Source of the DNA: Flavobacteriaceae bacterium
GTDB lineage: Bacteria > Bacteroidota > Bacteroidia > Flavobacteriales > Flavobacteriaceae
Reading direction: 5' to 3'
NCBI GenBank assembly: GCA_030148025.1
Contig: JASBUG010000023.1
Span: 124,001-188,000 of the forward strand
DNA: 64,000 nucleotides
Position 1 is the first letter of the stretch; every line of letters begins with the position of its first letter. The notes under the pieces were generated by a model, which was given only the letters and a program-made list of their open reading frames with translations, had not been told where the DNA came from and made no database searches. The position numbers were made by a program, and so were the translations under genes. Shown in pieces: positions 61,041 through 64,000 of this stretch.

Positions 61041-63323
61041 TTAAAAAACGTATTTTAAATTTCCTCCAGAATAAAAGTTTACAGGTTCTCCTGGATAATA
61101 ATACCGTGGTGCATTTCCTCCAAAACTCCCTGCATTGATTAATAGCATTGAAGCATACTTTTCATCAAATACATTATTTAATCCTATAAAAATGTCAAAC
61201 TGTATTTTTTTTGAATTACCATTTTTATAACCAAGTTTAAGGTTGGTTAACTGGTATTTTTCTGAATATACAGTGTTGTCATCTCTTATGGGCATTTTAC
61301 CAACATAATTATAGTTAATAGAGCCGTAAAGTCCCTTAGTTGTTGTAATATCGATGTTTGAGTTGAACGTAAATTTTGGTACTCCTGTTAATTCATTGCC
61401 AGAATAGTCCTCTTGATCATCAATGAAGTCTTTAAATTTAAAGTCATTAATGGCAGTTGCATTCAAGAGACTAATATTAATCTTATTGTTAGCGAATAAT
61501 AAATAATTAGCCATTAGTTCGATACCGTTATATCTGGTTTTTCCAGCATTAATACCTATGTACTCATCACTGTCAGTACGTCTTGCAACGAGTAGATTTT
61601 TTACATCCATTCTATAAATAGCACCATCATAATATAGTCTGTCGTTAAATAGGTTCCCTCTAAAGCCGAATTCATAGTTCCATCCGCTTTCAGGTTTTAT
61701 TGTTGTATTAATCAAGCCATCAGGAAGTAATGTTTCTTCCAAAGAAGGAGGTGAAAAACCATGGCTAGCGGTAATATAAGCCATAGTATTTCGAGAAATT
61801 TGATGTGTGACTCCTAGTTTAGGAGAGATCATTGCTTTAAAATTATAATCCCCGGAAAAATCGGAGCCGTTTCCTGTAAATTTATCTTTAAGCGTATATT
61901 TAGTATAATTATAATTGATACCAAGTGTTACGTTGGTGTTATTTGAAATTTGGTATTTTGAATCGAAAAATAAATTGTAATAACTGCGTTTTTCTTTAAA
62001 ATCACTAAGTTTTTCCCCTTCTACGCTTCCTGTTTCTGGAGGAAAATCATTGTATAGATTTCTATGGGTTTGATAAGAGTTATTGTCTTTAAAAAATTCA
62101 CCTCCAAGAGTCCATTCAAATGATTTTTCAAATAGACTAGTTTTTTTAATAATACGTGTTCGAATTCCTAAACCGTAAGTGTTCTCTTTTAATATGTTAA
62201 ATGGTCTTGCCTCATAAGAATCTATAAACGATCCAAAGACACTTGTTTTATGTTGTGTTTTTGAGTTGTAATCATGTTGCCATGTCAAACCAAAAAGACC
62301 TTTTTTATAATCTTCAAATCCTTTAGCTCGTCCCCAAGTGAAAGCTGCTTTTTTAGGATTGTTTTTATAATCATCTTCATTAAGAGAGCTTGGGATGTAT
62401 GCTTTTAGATCGACATAATTTCCAATAATTGTTAGTTTGTCGTTATCCCCAATAAAATGATTTGTTGCTAGTGTTAATACCTGTCTGTCTGTTTCATTAT
62501 TATTTCTATAACCATCGCTATGAAGATTTGAATAGGATAATCGCGCTGTGTTTTTATGATTTCCAAAGTTTGACTGAAGCAGATATTTTTGTAATCCAAA
62601 AGACCCAAATGTAACGCCCGAATTACTTGATACTTCATTATACATTCCTTTATTAGGAATTAATTGAATGGTTCCACCTAATCCAGCACCATACATACTA
62701 GACGAAGGCCCTTTTAAAATTTCAATTCTACCAAGGGTACTTAATTCAATATCTTCAATTGTTGAAGCACCAGAGCCATTAGTAAGAGGAATATCTTGAT
62801 AATAGATTTTTATTTTACTTGTTCCAAATAAGTTTCTAGATCCAATACCTCTGGTTGTTATTCTATTGGTACATAGCGTGCCACTGTGCATAAAAACTCC
62901 AGGAATATTATTTAATATTGGAGCAATATTAACAGTGTTATTTTGTTCTATTTGTTTTGCTGAAATAGTTGCAATAGAAGTAGGTAAGGTTTTTAACTTG
63001 CTTTGAAAATTATTGGAGGTAATAGTGATCTCATCAATTTTTTGAGGAATGATCTTTAATTCTACAATTTTGTTAGAAGCATCAATTATTATTGATTTTG
63101 ATTCATATCCAGATAACTCAAAAATATATGTGCCTTTTTTGGGCACAATAAAAATACCACTAAAATTTGTTGATGTAGAATAACTGCCATCTACACTTTT
63201 TATTTGAACATTAGCAAGTTCGAAGGTGTTTTGTAGATCAATTACTTTACCTTTTATCTCTTGAGAAAAAGATTGCAAGGTAATTAGTAAAGAAAATATA
63301 ACAGTAGCAAAAGAAAGTTTCAT
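61041..63323 (-). CDS. TonB-dependent outer-membrane receptor with CarboxypepD_reg-like domain
   Basis: Outer-membrane active transporter of 760 residues. Signal peptide (1-20, ending SFSQ), carboxypeptidase-D regulatory-like domain (about 22-95), plug (about 105-215) with PTSIATISAKQIEQNN, RITTRGIGSRNLFG, KIKIYYQDIPLTNG and LGRIEILKGPSSSMYGAGLGGTIQL, then a 22-strand barrel with many aromatic ends. No SusD partner is adjacent, so it is of the FecA/YncD kind for a small ligand rather than a SusCD glycan importer. The gene directly downstream encodes a PQQ-type dehydrogenase, making PQQ or its sugar substrate possible ligands. Confidence 0.9.
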   Translation of the reverse strand: MKLSFATVIFSLLITLQSFSQEIKGKVIDLQNTFELANVQIKSVDGSYSTSTNFSGIFIVPKKGTYIFELSGYESKSIIIDASNKIVELKIIPQKIDEITITSNNFQSKLKTLPTSIATISAKQIEQNNTVNIAPILNNIPGVFMHSGTLCTNRITTRGIGSRNLFGTSKIKIYYQDIPLTNGSGASTIEDIELSTLGRIEILKGPSSSMYGAGLGGTIQLIPNKGMYNEVSSNSGVTFGSFGLQKYLLQSNFGNHKNTARLSYSNLHSDGYRNNNETDRQVLTLATNHFIGDNDKLTIIGNYVDLKAYIPSSLNEDDYKNNPKKAAFTWGRAKGFEDYKKGLFGLTWQHDYNSKTQHKTSVFGSFIDSYEARPFNILKENTYGLGIRTRIIKKTSLFEKSFEWTLGGEFFKDNNSYQTHRNLYNDFPPETGSVEGEKLSDFKEKRSYYNLFFDSKYQISNNTNVTLGINYNYTKYTLKDKFTGNGSDFSGDYNFKAMISPKLGVTHQISRNTMAYITASHGFSPPSLEETLLPDGLINTTIKPESGWNYEFGFRGNLFNDRLYYDGAIYRMDVKNLLVARRTDSDEYIGINAGKTRYNGIELMANYLLFANNKINISLLNATAINDFKFKDFIDDQEDYSGNELTGVPKFTFNSNIDITTTKGLYGSINYNYVGKMPIRDDNTVYSEKYQLTNLKLGYKNGNSKKIQFDIFIGLNNVFDEKYASMLLINAGSFGGNAPRYYYPGEPVNFYSGGNLKYVF

Positions 63324-63347
63324 TGTTAATATAAGTGGAAGATTATT

Positions 63348-63797
63348 TTAAAGTAGTTTTTCAAAGCATACACTATTATCTATGCCAACATACTGGTCGT
63401 AATTAGGAATTATAGTATATCCAGTTTTATGATAGAGAGCAATAGCATAAGGTTGCTTTTTACCAGTTTCCAAAATACAACGTGTATTCCCTAACTCTTT
63501 TGCCCATGCCTCTAACTCGTCAAGAACTTTGGTAGCCAAACCTTTTCCACGTGCTTGTGGTAGTGTGTACATACGTTTTATTTCAACAGTATTATCATTG
63601 TATTTTTTGATAGCACCAATTGCAACAGGCCTGTTGCCGTCATAAACAACAATGGTATGCTTAATCAGGTCTATGCCATTATACTGGTGGTAAAAATCGT
63701 GTTCATCTCCATCAGATACCGCAAGATCTTTATCAAGCATTTCTACAAGTGAAACAAAATCGGGATCTTGAGAATTGGTTCTTTTTAGACGTAACAT
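63348..63797 (-). CDS. GNAT family N-acetyltransferase
   Basis: Cytoplasmic acetyltransferase of 149 residues with the GNAT fold. The acetyl-CoA motif is RMYTLPQARGKGLATKVLDELEAWAKELG (about 90-118, Q/RxxGxG/A), preceded by VAIGAIKKYNDNTVEIK and followed by LETGKKQPYAIALYHKTGYTII. It is close to small GNATs acting on amino acids or small amines. It lies 24 bases upstream of the TonB receptor gene on the same strand, so it might share a promoter with it, without an obvious functional link. Confidence 0.88.
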   Translation of the reverse strand: MLRLKRTNSQDPDFVSLVEMLDKDLAVSDGDEHDFYHQYNGIDLIKHTIVVYDGNRPVAIGAIKKYNDNTVEIKRMYTLPQARGKGLATKVLDELEAWAKELGNTRCILETGKKQPYAIALYHKTGYTIIPNYDQYVGIDNSVCFEKLL

Positions 63798-63861
63798 GAC
63801 TGGTATTGTTTTTAATCTGCTAGCAAGGTATTAATTAGTTTTTGTATAACCATGATAAAAG

Positions 63862-63893
63862 AAGAGGCTGTTTCTTATAAAACAGCCTCTTTT
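63862..63893 (-). terminator. Terminator between two GNAT genes
   Basis: Stem AAGAGGCTGTTT / AAACAGCCTCTT with a six-base loop, with T runs on both sides. It ends the minus-strand transcript of the partial gene at the right edge; it could also work on the plus strand. Confidence 0.75.
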
Positions 63894-63897
63894 TAAA

Positions 63898-64000
63898 TTA
63901 TTTGTCAAACTTTAAGCGTAACACTTCTTGTTGGGCTGCTTCAAAGAAATAGGATTTAATTTGCTTAAAGCCGTATTTCTTATAAAATGCGTTCCCAATA
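63898..64000 (-). CDS. C-terminus of a GNAT-like acetyltransferase, partial
   Basis: Only the last 33 residues are inside the window; the gene continues past the right edge. The visible part reads GNAFYKKYGFKQIKSYFFE and ends VLRLKFDK. The AFYKKYGFK pattern is the usual last helix and strand of a GNAT acetyltransferase, where the conserved Tyr acts near the CoA thiol. Followed at once by a terminator hairpin. Confidence 0.6.
   Translation of the reverse strand, partial: IGNAFYKKYGFKQIKSYFFEAAQQEVLRLKFDK

Noticed and set aside
61041-63323. SusC-type glycan importer
   Set aside because: The protein is shorter than typical SusC proteins and has no adjacent SusD gene; it fits a small-ligand receptor.

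Overview
The window looks like chromosomal DNA from a member of the Flavobacteriaceae (Bacteroidota). The reasons are: low GC by eye, no Shine-Dalgarno-led starts, several TAnnTTTG-type -7 promoter elements, and family markers such as a long SecA of about 1,100 residues, a PorV/PorQ-family protein, a cyclophilin-FKBP fusion, DUF2911, DUF4105 and a CarboxypepD_reg-type TonB-dependent receptor. No rRNA, tRNA, transposase, phage gene or CRISPR array was seen. Genes are densely packed, and no stretch longer than 300 bases lacks a gene.

Layout. (1) 1-5.2 kb: a membrane glycan-modification block with two GT39 (ArnT/PMT-like) transferases, two GT2 polyprenyl-phosphate sugar synthases, a tandem LAB_N membrane protein and a UDP-glucuronate-epimerase-like SDR. 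(2) 5.3-18 kb: housekeeping and stress genes. These are meaB, a DUF2911 protein, an ECF sigma / putative anti-sigma / repeat-protein operon with a likely self-recognised promoter, a small lipoprotein, secA, a DUF2795 protein, a PduO-type cobalamin adenosyltransferase, a methyltransferase and an ABC-F ATPase. (3) 18.0-47.7 kb: one large, almost unbroken plus-strand surface-polysaccharide locus. It contains Wza- and Wzc-like proteins, a small phosphoglycosyltransferase, TviB/TviC (UDP-GlcNAc to UDP-GalNAcA), a Wzm/Wzt ABC exporter interrupted by a four-helix-bundle gene with heptamer repeats, about eleven glycosyltransferases, an SDR, a putative methyltransferase, neuA-neuB-neuC, an O-antigen ligase/polymerase-type protein and a second, large WcaJ-like phosphoglycosyltransferase. 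(4) 47.7-59.5 kb: a DUF4105 and PorV/PorQ pair, pssA-like, TerC, a palindromic repeat beside lptB, a kdsD-tatC-AhpD-like operon, recQ, the dual immunophilin, a TPR lipoprotein and a DinB/YfiT protein. (5) 59.5-64 kb: a minus-strand group of GNAT, TonB-dependent receptor and PQQ-type sugar dehydrogenase lipoprotein, plus the C-terminus of a second GNAT.

How it works together. The locus encodes precursors for at least two acidic sugars (GalNAcA and a sialic acid), the assembling transferases, and parts of two export logics: ABC-type (Wzm/Wzt) and Wzy/Wzc/Wza-type. The nearby kdsD and lptB supply Kdo precursor and LPS transport, so an elaborated LPS or capsule at the outer membrane is the main theme.

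Most worth a second look: the four-helix-bundle gene with 21-bp (3 x 7) direct repeats and an inverted copy inserted between wzm and wzt; a sialic acid pathway followed by an unclassified GT-B-like protein that could be the sialyltransferase; a TonB receptor next to a PQQ dehydrogenase; a 19-residue Trp/Lys/Glu repeat protein behind an ECF sigma factor; and a 73-bp palindromic repeat bracketed by a duplicated piece of the lptB 3' end. Function calls are from motif recognition by eye; no database search was possible.
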